Made by a program: the position numbers and the translations under genes | DNA from: Desulforudis sp. | GTDB lineage: Bacteria > Bacillota > Desulfotomaculia > Desulfotomaculales > Desulforudaceae | Direction of reading: 5' to 3' | NCBI GenBank assembly: GCA_003604975.1 | Contig: QZIR01000029.1 | Location: 1 to 46,750, forward strand | Length of the DNA: 46,750 nucleotides | Shown: piece after piece, positions 17,701 through 25,839 of the stretch | How the letters are laid out: the number at the start of each line of letters is the position of its first letter | Numbering within the stretch: position 1 is the stretch's first letter | The notes under the pieces: model-generated | The model's input: the letters and a program-made list of their open reading frames with translations, nothing else | The model's database searches: none | What the model was told of the DNA's origin: nothing

Positions 17701-20040
17701 GAACACGACGCGGGCGAAGGCCTGACGCTCCCCTGGCTGCAGCCGCTCCAACACCGAATGACTGCCGGCAAAGGCGGCATCGTCACCACAGAATTCTGCA
17801 AGGCCTTGGTAGTCGATGGCCAGCAACTTGAGCTGGTCAAGGTTGGGATTGTTGAACCGCCACCCCTTGCGCAGATCCCGGATCAACCGGTAGCCGAGAA
17901 CAAAACGCAAGGCCCGCTGCGCATCCTGCCGGGCAAACCCCTTGAGGGCAGGGCTCTTGAGATATTCCGCCAGGACGCCGTCTTCCGTGCTGTCGAAGCC
18001 AAGGGCCTTGAACACTCCATCCGCAAGGTTCTCCTCGGTAAGTGCCCCCTGGTTGGCCTGCAGCGCGCCCACGAGCCCGGCCCGCAGGGTAAGAAGAAAA
18101 ACAAAATCATTGAAATGGCCCGCCTGCAGGGCCGCATCCTGCCGATTGTCAGTAAAGCCCAGCAGCTTGCGAGGATCGAACACTGCGTCCGACAGGGAGC
18201 TCATGGTAAAAAGCTGCCGCAGGGCGCTCAGGGTGAGCATGGTTGTCGCGGAAGAACGGCCCTCGCCGGAAAGACTCGACAGCCGGTTGACATCCCGGCC
18301 GTAGGACTCATGCGCAAACCCGCAGTTGAGGCAGAAGCGGAATTTACCCGGGGTGAACCAATATTGCTCCCCTTTCCCCTCATTGCCCTGAGCATCGACT
18401 CGTACCGCCTGCGGAACCGCCGCCTTGTAATTCGGCCTGACCTTAGGGGTCGCCCCCGAGAGATCGAGCCAGTTCTCCGGTAAATCCTCCAGTTGACCCT
18501 GATACTGTTGGTCTTCTCTTCGCGGGGCAAGAAAGCCAAAGCCCTTGCTGTCATCGTCGCTGGCCACGTCATCGATTTCCCGTGGGCGAAATTGCCCTGT
18601 TGCCTCGCCGTGGCGCCAGACCGGATGGTATTCCTGCCCGCATTCCCGACAGAAATGGGCAGCGAAGAGCAGAATGTTTTCCTCCTGACGGCCGGGCGCG
18701 AAACGCTGCGCATCGAGGGTAACGTGCCGCTGCCCTTCAGGCTCAAGGGTGGCAAACACCTTGCCGGGGCCGCTGATGAACTGATGCAATTTGAAGGCAA
18801 AAGGGGGATGACCCTGCGGCGACCGAAGTGCATGTGCTGCAACGAGGAAGTCCTGCAGGGCCTGTCTAGCCTCGTTCTCTTCGGTCCCGGCATCGACGGC
18901 CAGGCGCTTCGCGGCATCGGACATAGTCAAGGGGCGGGCGCGGCGGGGTTTGGCGAGCCCGGATATATCAATGCCGAGATTCAGTTCAACCCAGACTGAC
19001 AGGGGATCGCGCTGGAAGGATGCGAAATCCGGCCAGTGAAAAACTTTTGCCTGGATGCGGCCGCCAAGCTGCGGCTTGACACTGTCAAGATCAAGGCTCT
19101 GTTCTGTTACCCGCGCAAGGGTTTCGTCAATGACATCATGGGGGGAAATGGCCGCGCCAAAAAGCTTGCTGGCCACGCTGGCCACCGTATTCTGCTGGTC
19201 CTCTGCGGAGCCAGTGCTCGACATGGTGGCGGAGGTGCCGATGCAGATGAGTTCATGGGCCTCAAGGCGCTGCCGCAGTCGCCGGACCAGCATGGCTACA
19301 TCCGCCCCCTGTCGGCCGCGGTAGGTATGTAGCTCATCCAGCACCAGATATTCGAGCCCACGGCAGTTCTCCACCACCCGCCGATCAACCGGCTCGTACC
19401 GGGTGAGAATCAGTTCCAGCATCATGAAGTTGGTCAGCAGGATATCGGGAGGGGTGGCAGCAATAGCTTCGCGCTTGGATTTGTCCTCCGTTCCAGTATA
19501 GAGCGCTACCGAGAAAGGCCGGCTCCCTTCCGGATACCCGTGCAAAAACTTCTCCAGTTCCTCAATCTGACTGTTGGCCAGTGCGTTCATCGGATAGATG
19601 ACGATGGCCCTTGTTCGTGGCGATGGATCCCCATTTCTTGCCTTGAGGATACGGTCGATGATCGGAATAAAAAAAGCGAGTGATTTACCGGAACCGGTGC
19701 CCGTAGTCACCACGAAGCCTTTGCGTTCCTGGGCCTTGGCGATGGCCTGCGTCTGGTGGGTGTAAAGGTTGAGCGGACTGGGGTTGCCCTCGGTCTTGCT
19801 CACCTGAAAAATGGTCGCGCATTCAGGGTGCAGCAGCCCCTGTTCCGCAAGTTGTTGAACCGTCCATTTACGCTGGTAATTGGGGTTGATTTGGATCAGG
19901 GGCTCCGGCCAGTAGCGGCCGACAGCATACTGTTTTTCTACTTCTGCAAGCAGGTCCGGCGCAGAGATTCGGGTAAAACTCCGCGAGAAAGTCCCGTATT
20001 CCTCGATCAGACTGTCTCGAAATGTAAAAACGTTCTGCAT
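14746..20040 (-). CDS. Large DEAD/DEAH helicase with C-terminal DUF1998 (DrmA/DrmB-like in one chain)
   Basis: A 1764-aa protein, first gene of the operon. Helicase motifs: TGTGSGKS (113-120), VLDELHTY (about 231), GTSATM (about 267), and NYAQRSGRAGRSGQP (about 1028) followed by LVLTYC. Between them are Cys pairs (FCRECG, FRFCLNCG). The C-terminal part has a zinc-ribbon-like CAHCGHGH...CDNCG (from about 1333) and the DUF1998 end signature EGGAG...CEAGCYLCLLSYFNQPDH (about 1540-1630). This architecture is found in YprA/MrfA-like and DruE-like helicases. DISARM splits it into DrmA (helicase) and DrmB (DUF1998). GGAGAGGGG directly precedes the ATG. Its stop overlaps the DrmD-like start, so the helicases are made in step. 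Confidence 0.85.
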   Translation of the reverse strand: MQNVFTFRDSLIEEYGTFSRSFTRISAPDLLAEVEKQYAVGRYWPEPLIQINPNYQRKWTVQQLAEQGLLHPECATIFQVSKTEGNPSPLNLYTHQTQAIAKAQERKGFVVTTGTGSGKSLAFFIPIIDRILKARNGDPSPRTRAIVIYPMNALANSQIEELEKFLHGYPEGSRPFSVALYTGTEDKSKREAIAATPPDILLTNFMMLELILTRYEPVDRRVVENCRGLEYLVLDELHTYRGRQGADVAMLVRRLRQRLEAHELICIGTSATMSSTGSAEDQQNTVASVASKLFGAAISPHDVIDETLARVTEQSLDLDSVKPQLGGRIQAKVFHWPDFASFQRDPLSVWVELNLGIDISGLAKPRRARPLTMSDAAKRLAVDAGTEENEARQALQDFLVAAHALRSPQGHPPFAFKLHQFISGPGKVFATLEPEGQRHVTLDAQRFAPGRQEENILLFAAHFCRECGQEYHPVWRHGEATGQFRPREIDDVASDDDSKGFGFLAPRREDQQYQGQLEDLPENWLDLSGATPKVRPNYKAAVPQAVRVDAQGNEGKGEQYWFTPGKFRFCLNCGFAHESYGRDVNRLSSLSGEGRSSATTMLTLSALRQLFTMSSLSDAVFDPRKLLGFTDNRQDAALQAGHFNDFVFLLTLRAGLVGALQANQGALTEENLADGVFKALGFDSTEDGVLAEYLKSPALKGFARQDAQRALRFVLGYRLIRDLRKGWRFNNPNLDQLKLLAIDYQGLAEFCGDDAAFAGSHSVLERLQPGERQAFARVVFDELRRNLCLESRYLDPGDQDSAKNSAYSYLNERWSFAPDERLATSKYLIFGKRPEYKGKVREDLVSAGPRSRLVRLLKQATFWQETEFAGQIANWKGKEFTDILEAFLPTAQNYGYVRPKAVDAQLVGWRFNASALVWRLETDPPSQEETRINAFFRQLYLTVAGVLALPGHPLFEFEAHEHTAQVDGGKRKRLEARFRYTKKDRDEWAADPAHTAPLQRLPVLFCSPTMELGVDISALNTVYLRNVPPTPANYAQRSGRAGRSGQPALVLTYCAAQSPHDQWFFRNATDMVHGVVKPPTLDLANRDLVESHLHAVWLADVEHELDASIAPLLDLEKDTKPLHRALWTSLTDPAVQARALVHAQQVMAEVEQEMTPGTAPWFNQRYVEQVITKAADTLDRSLDRWRNLFDATTRQMEMADGLAKSHAASPRERENAKRRYGDAFQQRQLLLKAGNAYNTDFYTYRYLASQGFLPGYNFPRLPLMAWIPARGGSGGDRGSEGNMVSRPRFLALSEFGPRSLIYHEGRTYRVIRAKLNVSAADHVTANTTLATISARVCAHCGHGHMGDEAAPDPVNNVCDNCGVPLTDQDRINGLYRIETVETVPVERISVNDEERQRQGFDLQTTYRFLPGPDGLIQKTEATVLLGDASIATLTYAPAARIWRINRGWRRRRDKNQLGFYINPLSGIWSKQENPEDEGSGEGQDDIMGAKIPNQRIVPFVEDHRNILILTPRAQNLTMGVMATLQAALKRGIEQTFQIEESEIMTEPLPNGDNRRAILFYEAAEGGAGVLSRLSGEPGQLAEVARQALRVMHFAVADGSLATDTLAATEQLRPDGGRLCEAGCYLCLLSYFNQPDHEQINRLEPEALQLLVALANASVTSGGAVSSAPPPSAGSDEGLGQWLAALDSQRLRRPDAFAVPLKGGEAVADAQYKEARALVFFAEPSVEIREYAENRGQRILVFPAAPAAWPALFAQYPDIFGRGGS

Positions 20041-20603
20041 CCCCTCTCCGGTGTTGGGCTACTAAAAAGCGCGATCTCCGATAAGCATGTGTTCATCATT
20101 GATGAATGGGGCATTTCCAAAGTAGAGCATGAAAATCCGCGAAAAGAAATCATTTAAGGTAATTATGAATATAACCTCATGAGAGTATCGGCAATATTTT
20201 TCTTGTCCGGGAGAGCCTTAATCATTATGAGGCATTTACTTGCCCGATGGCAAGCATCTCCCGCTACCCAGTACTTCCCTCTTCATGGAGAGTTACGGTA
20301 TATCTCAAGTGTGATTGTGAATAGGCTTGAGGTTGCCAGTGCTAATCTTGTGCTCCCTCCTTGCATTTATTATTCCGTAAATATAGGATGTAACGGAACT
20401 TATATGTGAGGCCCGAGGGATGTTATGCTGATCCGCATAACAACCCGTGATAAATTTGTGATACTTTTCAGTCGGCTGGGACGAAGGGTTTTATGGTCAA
20501 TTTCAAGAATAATTCTTGAGTATTATGCGGACCGGATTGTCCCTGAATAAAATTTATTCCTGATCCATATAATCATAAGTTGGGCGTACAAGAAGAGAGC
20601 ACC
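20041..20603. other. Divergent intergenic region between defence operon and cassette array
   Basis: It holds the upstream region of the minus-strand helicase operon and the edge of the plus-strand cassette array. I see no convincing gene. A 76-codon frame at 20179-20409 has no ribosome site or recognisable motif. Near 20421-20442 is TGTTATGC, six bases, GCATAACA (8-bp inverted arms), which looks like the end of one attC core next to the start of another. No strong sigma-70 promoter is evident on either strand. Confidence 0.5.
20435..20496 (+). repeat. Degenerate attC-like site
   Basis: GCATAACAACCCG at the left pairs, with one gap and two mismatches, with AAGGGTTTTATGG at the right. The right core is altered from the GTTRRRY pattern. 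It would close a lost cassette before the first intact gene. Confidence 0.35.
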
Positions 20604-21365
20604 ATGAAGGACCAATATTTCGGGGACATCAATGATTATCGGAAGTATGGACTGTTGCGTTCCATCATTCGCGTCTGTAGGCTCCGTCTAATGGTTGCTT
20701 GGATGCTCACGCCTGACGACGGGAGCACAGATGGGAAGTTTATTTCGTATCTGGAGCATCCAAGCAAGTGGTCACGTCATGACCCTGTTCTGTTTCAGAA
20801 AATCAAAGAGCTTTTGACGCCTGGCCTGAAACGCCAAGTAAGCTTAATTGAAAATTCAAGCCTTCTCCCGAAAACAGAATTCTTCTCCTCCCATGTGCCC
20901 GATGCAGCTTCAAGCCGAAGTTCGTGGTTCAACTCGCTTACCCAATGGGCGCAAAGAAGCGATTTTGTTTTTCTCGATCCAGATAATGGGCTGGAGGTTA
21001 AATCAAAGGCATATGGGGGAAAGAACTCGTCAAAATTCTTGTATTGGCGTGAAGTCGAAGCCCTCTGGGCCTCCGGGAAGTCGCTATTAATATACCAGCA
21101 GTTCATTCGCGAAAAGCGACTCGATTTCATTCAGCGCATGTTGGAAGCCATGAGGGTCGCCACGCCGGGCTCTTTCGTTGAGGCATTCTCCACGCCTCAC
21201 GTAGTTTTTCTCATGGCCTTGCAGCCCGAGCACCAAGAGTTTCATGAGGGAATCGTTAGTTCAGTACAAGAAAATTGGGAAGGGCAAATCCACCATTGGA
21301 AACTAACCCGCGCCCAAGGCGCTCCAGCCGACCGCTCACCCGCTGCGCGGGCTCGCGTCGGCTGA
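20604..21365 (+). CDS. Conserved uncharacterised cassette protein (MKDQYFGDINDYRKYG type)
   Basis: The start at 20604 follows AGAAGAGAG and gives MKDQYFGDINDYRKYGLL, a beginning I recognise from a widespread uncharacterised family. The longer frame from 20580 adds eight unlikely residues. The product is about 253 aa. A central VFLDPDNGLEV followed by SLLIYQQFIREKR resembles the motif IV region of Rossmann-fold methyltransferase-like proteins, but no SAM-binding motif is evident. The last 20 or so codons run into the attC site and read Ala/Arg-rich sequence, so the natural C-terminus was probably extended by cassette capture. Function unknown. Confidence 0.7.
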   Translation: MKDQYFGDINDYRKYGLLRSIIRVCRLRLMVAWMLTPDDGSTDGKFISYLEHPSKWSRHDPVLFQKIKELLTPGLKRQVSLIENSSLLPKTEFFSSHVPDAASSRSSWFNSLTQWAQRSDFVFLDPDNGLEVKSKAYGGKNSSKFLYWREVEALWASGKSLLIYQQFIREKRLDFIQRMLEAMRVATPGSFVEAFSTPHVVFLMALQPEHQEFHEGIVSSVQENWEGQIHHWKLTRAQGAPADRSPAARARVG

Positions 21366-21379
21366 GCTCTGCGATATGC
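21302..21379 (+). repeat. attC-like recombination site 1
   Basis: ACTAAC at the left, then an imperfect hairpin (CCAGCCGAC with GTCGGCTG around CCGC/GCGG), then GAGCTCTGCGATATGC. The right core GATATGC differs by one base from GTTATGC. It overlaps the end of the preceding gene. Confidence 0.6.
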
Positions 21380-21404
21380 TGTAAACCATAAAGAATGAAA
21401 TGCA

Positions 21405-22286
21405 ATGAATTGGCAAATTGAATGGAATGCATTGTCAGGTAGAATCCAAGGCATACTAGATGCTGGTTCTTTTTTCTACACAGCTTTACATCATAGTTCT
21501 GAGGACGCTCTATCGGTGAAGAAGAAGGTGTTGGTAAAAGGCGCTGAAAAAATCTTTGAAAATATCAATAAATTTAATGAAAAATACGATACAGTACTAC
21601 CTCAATCAGCCATCGAGTGCCTGTCCTCTTTTTTGAATCAGCCTGAATTTAATGGTCCGAATTTTTTTAATCCGAGAAAGAGCTTTCAATCTGCGTCAGT
21701 CCAATTCGCTTTGACATCTCTTGCAGCATTTCGTTCAGAATTTAATTACATCATCGCTGACACGCAATTCGTAGCCAAACGAATTACAGAACGGGCTTTT
21801 ATCCATCTGCAAAGATTAATCATTGTTGATGAAGAAATTAAAAAGAAATGGGTTGATGCGTTTAATACCCATGAAACATTGTGTGAAAAACTTGGTGCAT
21901 TACATCTCTTAGGTCATGGCGTTTGGGCATTTAAGGCTGATGCAACTGGGGGAAAAACAGATTTGTTATTGAGTGAACCCTTGCCTGCAACATCATTGGT
22001 TGAAAGTGCAGCGGAAACTCTTGTACTAACGGAATGGAAACTTGTTAAGTCACCAGACGAACTTCAAACGAGAATTCAAGAAGCTAAAAAGCAGGCTGAA
22101 ATTTATGGTTCCGATGTACTGGGGGGCATCGAACTTAGGAATTATCGCTATCTTGTAATGGTGTCAGAAAATCGGTTGGAAATGCCTGATGATACCTTAA
22201 TCAACGAGACAACGTACAGGCACATAAACATAGCAGTCAAACCGGGGTATCCTTCTAGGGAATCAAAAAGAAAAAAAAGCAAATAG
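21405..22286 (+). CDS. Predicted PD-(D/E)XK nuclease-fold cassette protein
   Basis: A 293-aa protein encoded by the second cassette. The N-terminal 150 residues are helical. The C-terminal part shows Asp186 in GGKTDLLLSEPL, then Glu210 and Lys212 in LVLTEWKLV, followed by a helix EAKKQAEIYG. This D-x(n)-ExK order plus a helix carrying an E/K-rich face is the PD-(D/E)XK restriction-like fold. It ends with a basic tail (ESKRKKSK), consistent with nucleic-acid binding. I do not recognise a named family. A nuclease role, possibly in phage or plasmid defence, is inferred. Confidence 0.65.
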   Translation: MNWQIEWNALSGRIQGILDAGSFFYTALHHSSEDALSVKKKVLVKGAEKIFENINKFNEKYDTVLPQSAIECLSSFLNQPEFNGPNFFNPRKSFQSASVQFALTSLAAFRSEFNYIIADTQFVAKRITERAFIHLQRLIIVDEEIKKKWVDAFNTHETLCEKLGALHLLGHGVWAFKADATGGKTDLLLSEPLPATSLVESAAETLVLTEWKLVKSPDELQTRIQEAKKQAEIYGSDVLGGIELRNYRYLVMVSENRLEMPDDTLINETTYRHINIAVKPGYPSRESKRKKSK

Positions 22287-22359
22287 CATATCAAGTCAAT
22301 TCAAGCGACGGGAAGAAGCGCGGCGACGCTACGCCGCCTGGTTACCCTTGGCGTTATGC
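22286..22359 (+). repeat. attC-like recombination site 2
   Basis: GCATATC at the left and GGCGTTATGC at the right, enclosing a stem GCGGCG/CGCCGC. The next cassette starts 22 bases after the right core. Confidence 0.65.
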
Positions 22360-22381
22360 AGGAAATGATTTAGGAAACCAT

Positions 22382-23026
22382 ATGACGCTTTCAATAGAAG
22401 CTTTAAACATTTTAATGTTGTTGCTTCCTGGGCTTATGTCGGGCCAAATCTTTTATTCATTTTTCCAGACCGGAGAGGTGACTGTACCTAAACGTCTCTT
22501 AGATGCCTTACTTTTTTCCTTTGTTACCTACTTATTAGTATCTACCTTCATGCCATGGGAACCTCTTGCTCAGGTAAAATTGACTTCTGGCAGGCCAGAT
22601 TATCTAGTTACCGGCAATGCAAAAATAATATGGTTCTCGTTTGCAATAATTTTATTAGTTCCAATTGCTGTTGGTTTTCTATACCACACCGATCTTATCC
22701 ACACAGTTTTAAGAAAATGCAAAATAACCACAAAGACTTCACGAAAAAATACTTGGAATGATGCGTTTCTCACCCAAGACCGTTATGTAATAGTGTCATT
22801 GAAAGACGGAAGAAGAATCAGAGGGTACCCTACAATGTTTTCCACCGATCCGGAGGAGGGGTTTGTTTACTTATATAATCCAGCTTGGGTAAATGACGAC
22901 AAAGAAAATGACAATGACCCAAACTATTTTGAGTCGAATTGCCATGGATTTTTATTAAACCGGGACAATATTGAGCTTATTGAGTTTACACTAAATCCAG
23001 GAGAAAACTTATCCGTCAAGCCATAG
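22382..23026 (+). CDS. DUF6338-like membrane protein
   Basis: A 214-aa protein with three probable membrane segments in the first half (ALNILMLLLPGLMSGQIFYS, LLFSFVTYLLVSTF, IIWFSFAIILLVPIAVGFLY). A cytoplasmic C-terminal domain follows: NTWNDAFLTQDRYVIVSLKD, then GRRIRGYPTMFSTDPEEGF and YLYNPAW. The second domain matches the pattern I know as DUF6338, a family of unknown function common in integrons and mobile DNA. A 42-aa gene follows after 9 bases, so the cassette carries two genes. The function is not known; a membrane effector is possible. Confidence 0.7.
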   Translation: MTLSIEALNILMLLLPGLMSGQIFYSFFQTGEVTVPKRLLDALLFSFVTYLLVSTFMPWEPLAQVKLTSGRPDYLVTGNAKIIWFSFAIILLVPIAVGFLYHTDLIHTVLRKCKITTKTSRKNTWNDAFLTQDRYVIVSLKDGRRIRGYPTMFSTDPEEGFVYLYNPAWVNDDKENDNDPNYFESNCHGFLLNRDNIELIEFTLNPGENLSVKP

Positions 23027-23035
23027 GAGACTGAA

Positions 23036-23164
23036 ATGAAAGAGGAAAAACCTGAAGGGATTGATATCCCTAAGGAAGAAAAGAAAAGTGAAGTTAAGCC
23101 AGAAAAATATGAACTGCCTGTTGAACGTCCTAAACCAACACCAAATCCACCTAAAAGGAAATAA
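23036..23164 (+). CDS. Small Pro/Lys/Glu-rich protein after the DUF6338 gene
   Basis: A 42-aa gene too short for usual thresholds. Its ATG at 23036 follows AGGAG by 6 bases. The product is MKEEKPEGIDIPKEEKKSEV, then a Lys/Pro-rich tail ending PNPPKRK. The TAA abuts the attC core. It is probably disordered and translated with the membrane protein. Function unknown. Confidence 0.6.
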   Translation: MKEEKPEGIDIPKEEKKSEVKPEKYELPVERPKPTPNPPKRK

Positions 23165-23165
23165 T

Positions 23166-23256
23166 GCATAACCAAGTGGTGGAGAGGGACGCGAAAGTCC
23201 ATTGCGGCCTTATCGGGGCAAGGCTTTTGGCGCGCCCTTCACCACTGACGTTAGCA
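23166..23256 (+). repeat. attC site 3 (best preserved)
   Basis: GCATAAC at the left and ACGTTAGC at the right. The arms AAGTGGTG and CACCACT, then AGAGGGACGCG with CGCGCCCTT, pair with unpaired bases as expected for a folded attC. The right core GTTAGCA fits the GTTRRRY consensus closely. Confidence 0.8.
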
Positions 23257-23295
23257 TCAACAAACACAAATTAGGGAATATTTCGTGAGGCTTGA

Positions 23296-24273
23296 ATGGA
23301 AGAGAAATCTAAACGCAGAACTGAGTATGAGGCAACACGGTCAGGAACCTTATTGTCATATGTAGCTCAAAAAGGAGATGCGTTTGGTAAAAGAGTTAAC
23401 CTTCTCTCCCAATTAATCCATGGGAACCATGAACCGTCTCTTGGTGGCTATAAAGAAAGACTTTTAGCTGATGCAATTCGTCAATCTATACCCAACAGAT
23501 ATGAAGTTGGAACAGGTTTTGTTGCTTTTCCTACTTTAAAAAACAAAAATGACGCAACAGCTAGCCATGAAATATCGAGACAGCTTGACATTATAATTTA
23601 TGATGGAAGTGAATATGCTCCAATATTTAAAGATAATGAATTTGTCATCGTTCCGCCAAGATCTGTACGTGCAATTATCGAAGTAAAAAGTACCGCATCA
23701 TGTAAGTCTGTCAACGATACTGTCAAATGGGCTATTGATTTCGCTGAAAAATGGAGTAGGTGTAGCGAAACATATAGAGAAATGGCTTATAAGCCACCAC
23801 CCCCACCTGCTCTTATTTCGATGTTTTGGGATATTTATGTCCCCCCAAAAGGAAATCCAGAAATCACACCAGAAAATCTCTCCACTCGTATTAGAGACAT
23901 CTACGCTGAACTTGTAAAACCACCCATTAAGAAAACTTTTCCAATCTTAGATCCCATAGCAATTTATGGCAAAATGCTGGTCAGGCCAACAACGTATATA
24001 GAAGACAAAGACGAGGGTATGGCTTGGTACACCTATAGAGGACAGTTTGTTGAAAAAGCAAATGAAGAATATCGTGAATTAGGAGATCGAACTATTGGAG
24101 ACATTATTGCTGCAGTCCTTGTTCGATTACGAACTCCTTTCGATACATTTTTTGCATATGTTGACAATGAACATTCTATGGACGCTTTAGAGTTTCCTGG
24201 TGGAACACGTGCAAATTGGCTCCATGGTGGTCAATATGAATTTAGTCTCATCGAAGACGATGATTTTGAATAG
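23296..24273 (+). CDS. DUF6602-like protein, PD-(D/E)XK fold
   Basis: A 325-aa protein. The stretch SLGGYKERLLADAI followed by VGTGFV, SRQLDIIIYDG (Asp98) and VRAIIEVKS (Glu129, Lys131) is the DUF6602 pattern, and its D...ExK residues suggest the PD-(D/E)XK nuclease fold. A Pro-rich linker (KPPPPPALIS) separates the nuclease-like half from a C-terminal domain of unknown role. DUF6602 proteins are often found in defence islands and integrons. The substrate is unknown. Confidence 0.75.
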   Translation: MEEKSKRRTEYEATRSGTLLSYVAQKGDAFGKRVNLLSQLIHGNHEPSLGGYKERLLADAIRQSIPNRYEVGTGFVAFPTLKNKNDATASHEISRQLDIIIYDGSEYAPIFKDNEFVIVPPRSVRAIIEVKSTASCKSVNDTVKWAIDFAEKWSRCSETYREMAYKPPPPPALISMFWDIYVPPKGNPEITPENLSTRIRDIYAELVKPPIKKTFPILDPIAIYGKMLVRPTTYIEDKDEGMAWYTYRGQFVEKANEEYRELGDRTIGDIIAAVLVRLRTPFDTFFAYVDNEHSMDALEFPGGTRANWLHGGQYEFSLIEDDDFE

Positions 24274-24285
24274 AGAATAAAATAT

Positions 24286-24376
24286 GCTAACCAAAAAATC
24301 AAGCGGACGGCGTGAAGTGTGGCGGCGCTGACGCGGCAAGTTTATTGGCGCCGTCCGCTTATTTAGGTCGTTGTGC
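24286..24376 (+). repeat. attC-like recombination site 4
   Basis: GCTAACC at the left and GTCGTTGTGC at the right, with a 12-bp stem AAGCGGACGGCG/CGCCGTCCGCTT. The right core GTTGTGC is close to GTTRRRY. Confidence 0.75.
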
Positions 24377-24417
24377 AGATTAACAAATAGCACATTCAGC
24401 CCAAGAGGAGGGAGTAG

Positions 24418-24726
24418 ATGTTCGAGGATGCACTTCATAAACTGCGTGATCTCCAGCGGAAAGCGGAGCAACTAGACGGTGAGCATTCAATCCCCCTGAC
24501 TGAGTTGTTTCACGATGAGTTCATGCTACGAAATACCGAATTTCCATCAATCGAAACTATGCTTGAGGCCAGCGGATATAAGATCGAATCAAATGAGGAT
24601 TTTGCGGATATCCCGGATGAAGAGTGGGACGCGTTCATTCGCGAACGAACACGCTGCGCTTCTTGGGATGAAATGAAGAACGCTGCTGCCCAGGAATGGG
24701 TAGCACGCGCCTTGGAGTTGCAATGA
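24418..24726 (+). CDS. Small acidic protein coupled to the TIR gene
   Basis: A 102-aa helical, acidic protein (LTELFHDEFMLRNTEFPS, IPDEEWDAFIRERTRC, SWDEMKNAAAQEWVARAL). GGAGGGAG lies upstream. Its stop overlaps the start of the TIR-domain gene (ATGA), so the two form one cassette operon. It has no named family that I can give. A cognate regulator or immunity-like partner for the TIR protein is a reasonable guess from the arrangement. Confidence 0.65.
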   Translation: MFEDALHKLRDLQRKAEQLDGEHSIPLTELFHDEFMLRNTEFPSIETMLEASGYKIESNEDFADIPDEEWDAFIRERTRCASWDEMKNAAAQEWVARALELQ

Positions 24727-25839
24727 CAAGGAATGTATATCAACGGTCGCTGCGTGATTTTCAGGACTACGCCGATGACGTGACGCGTTCTCGGCATCAG
24801 ACGTTTGATGATGCAATCCGGCGATTTGCCTCAACGCTTGTTGACAACACGCCCCTCGGTGACGTCATCGCACAACTACCTCAGGTCGATTTCGATCAGT
24901 GGTACAGTAAGCAGTTGACCACAGTAGGTGGAATGGTTGGAAGCGGCACCATTACGTGGCCAGTTGATGGTCGCGAGCGTCTCGCAATGCAGGTCGAGAT
25001 GGTGCGACGAATGGCTTCAGACCGCCTTGATGTTCTGGATTTCGCCCAAAACTTCATGTGCGTAGGTAGTAGGTTCGACGACAATATCGCCGAGTTTGTT
25101 CAACAGATATTTCGGCCATTCGTTCGTGACTTCCTCCGCATCGTTCATGACACGCCTTCATTCAGCGACGGACTCCACCAACGAACGCCCCCGCAGGAAA
25201 GTGAGGTGTCTATGTCCGATGAGTTGACTTTGTTTATCAGCCACAGTGTACGTGACACAGAAATTGCGAAGTCAATCGTCACGTTATTCGAAAAAGCATT
25301 TAAGATATCGGCTCGCCGGATTCGGTGTACAAGCGTGGATGGGTACCGCCTCCCTGCTGGCGCAGATACAAACGAAGTCTTGCGGACAGAGGTGTTCGGT
25401 GCGAAGCTCTTTGTGGCGCTCCTCACGCCAAATAGCCTTAGTTCTCCATATGTATTGTTTGAGCTAGGGGCTCGATGGGGTGCCCGCAGACCGCTGTACC
25501 CACTCCTTGCGGGTGGCGCTACGCCCGCACAGCTTCCTGCCCCCTTAAATGGTCTAAATGCTCTATCTATGAACTCTGCGGACCAAGTTCGGCAGCTTCT
25601 GGAAGACGCATCCGAAGCGTTGTCACAACGCTTGGAGCCGGCCCCCAGCTTTTCCGCGGAAGTAGAAGAAGTTGTAGCTGTCTCGACAGCTAACCCTCAC
25701 AAAGTTTCACCTGACATCTTGGCACCACTACCAGCTGTGTCCTCTAGCGCTGCTGAGAAACAGCCTTTACCTAAAAATGCAACGTCCTTTGCTGGTGACA
25801 AAATTGACATACATGACGTCCACACTCTTCGTTCAAATT

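Noticed and set aside
15097-18483. Plus-strand frames (522 and 474 codons) opposite the DUF1998 helicase
   Set aside because: Antisense shadows; the minus strand carries all helicase motifs.
3280-20040. BREX or canonical Druantia
   Set aside because: No PglZ phosphatase, BrxC or BrxL for BREX, and no recognisable DruABCD, DruFG or DruH partners. The SNF2 and Eco57I-type genes point to DISARM-like instead.
20179-20409. 76-codon plus-strand frame upstream of the cassette array
   Set aside because: No ribosome site and no recognisable sequence; may be a lost cassette, but not supported.
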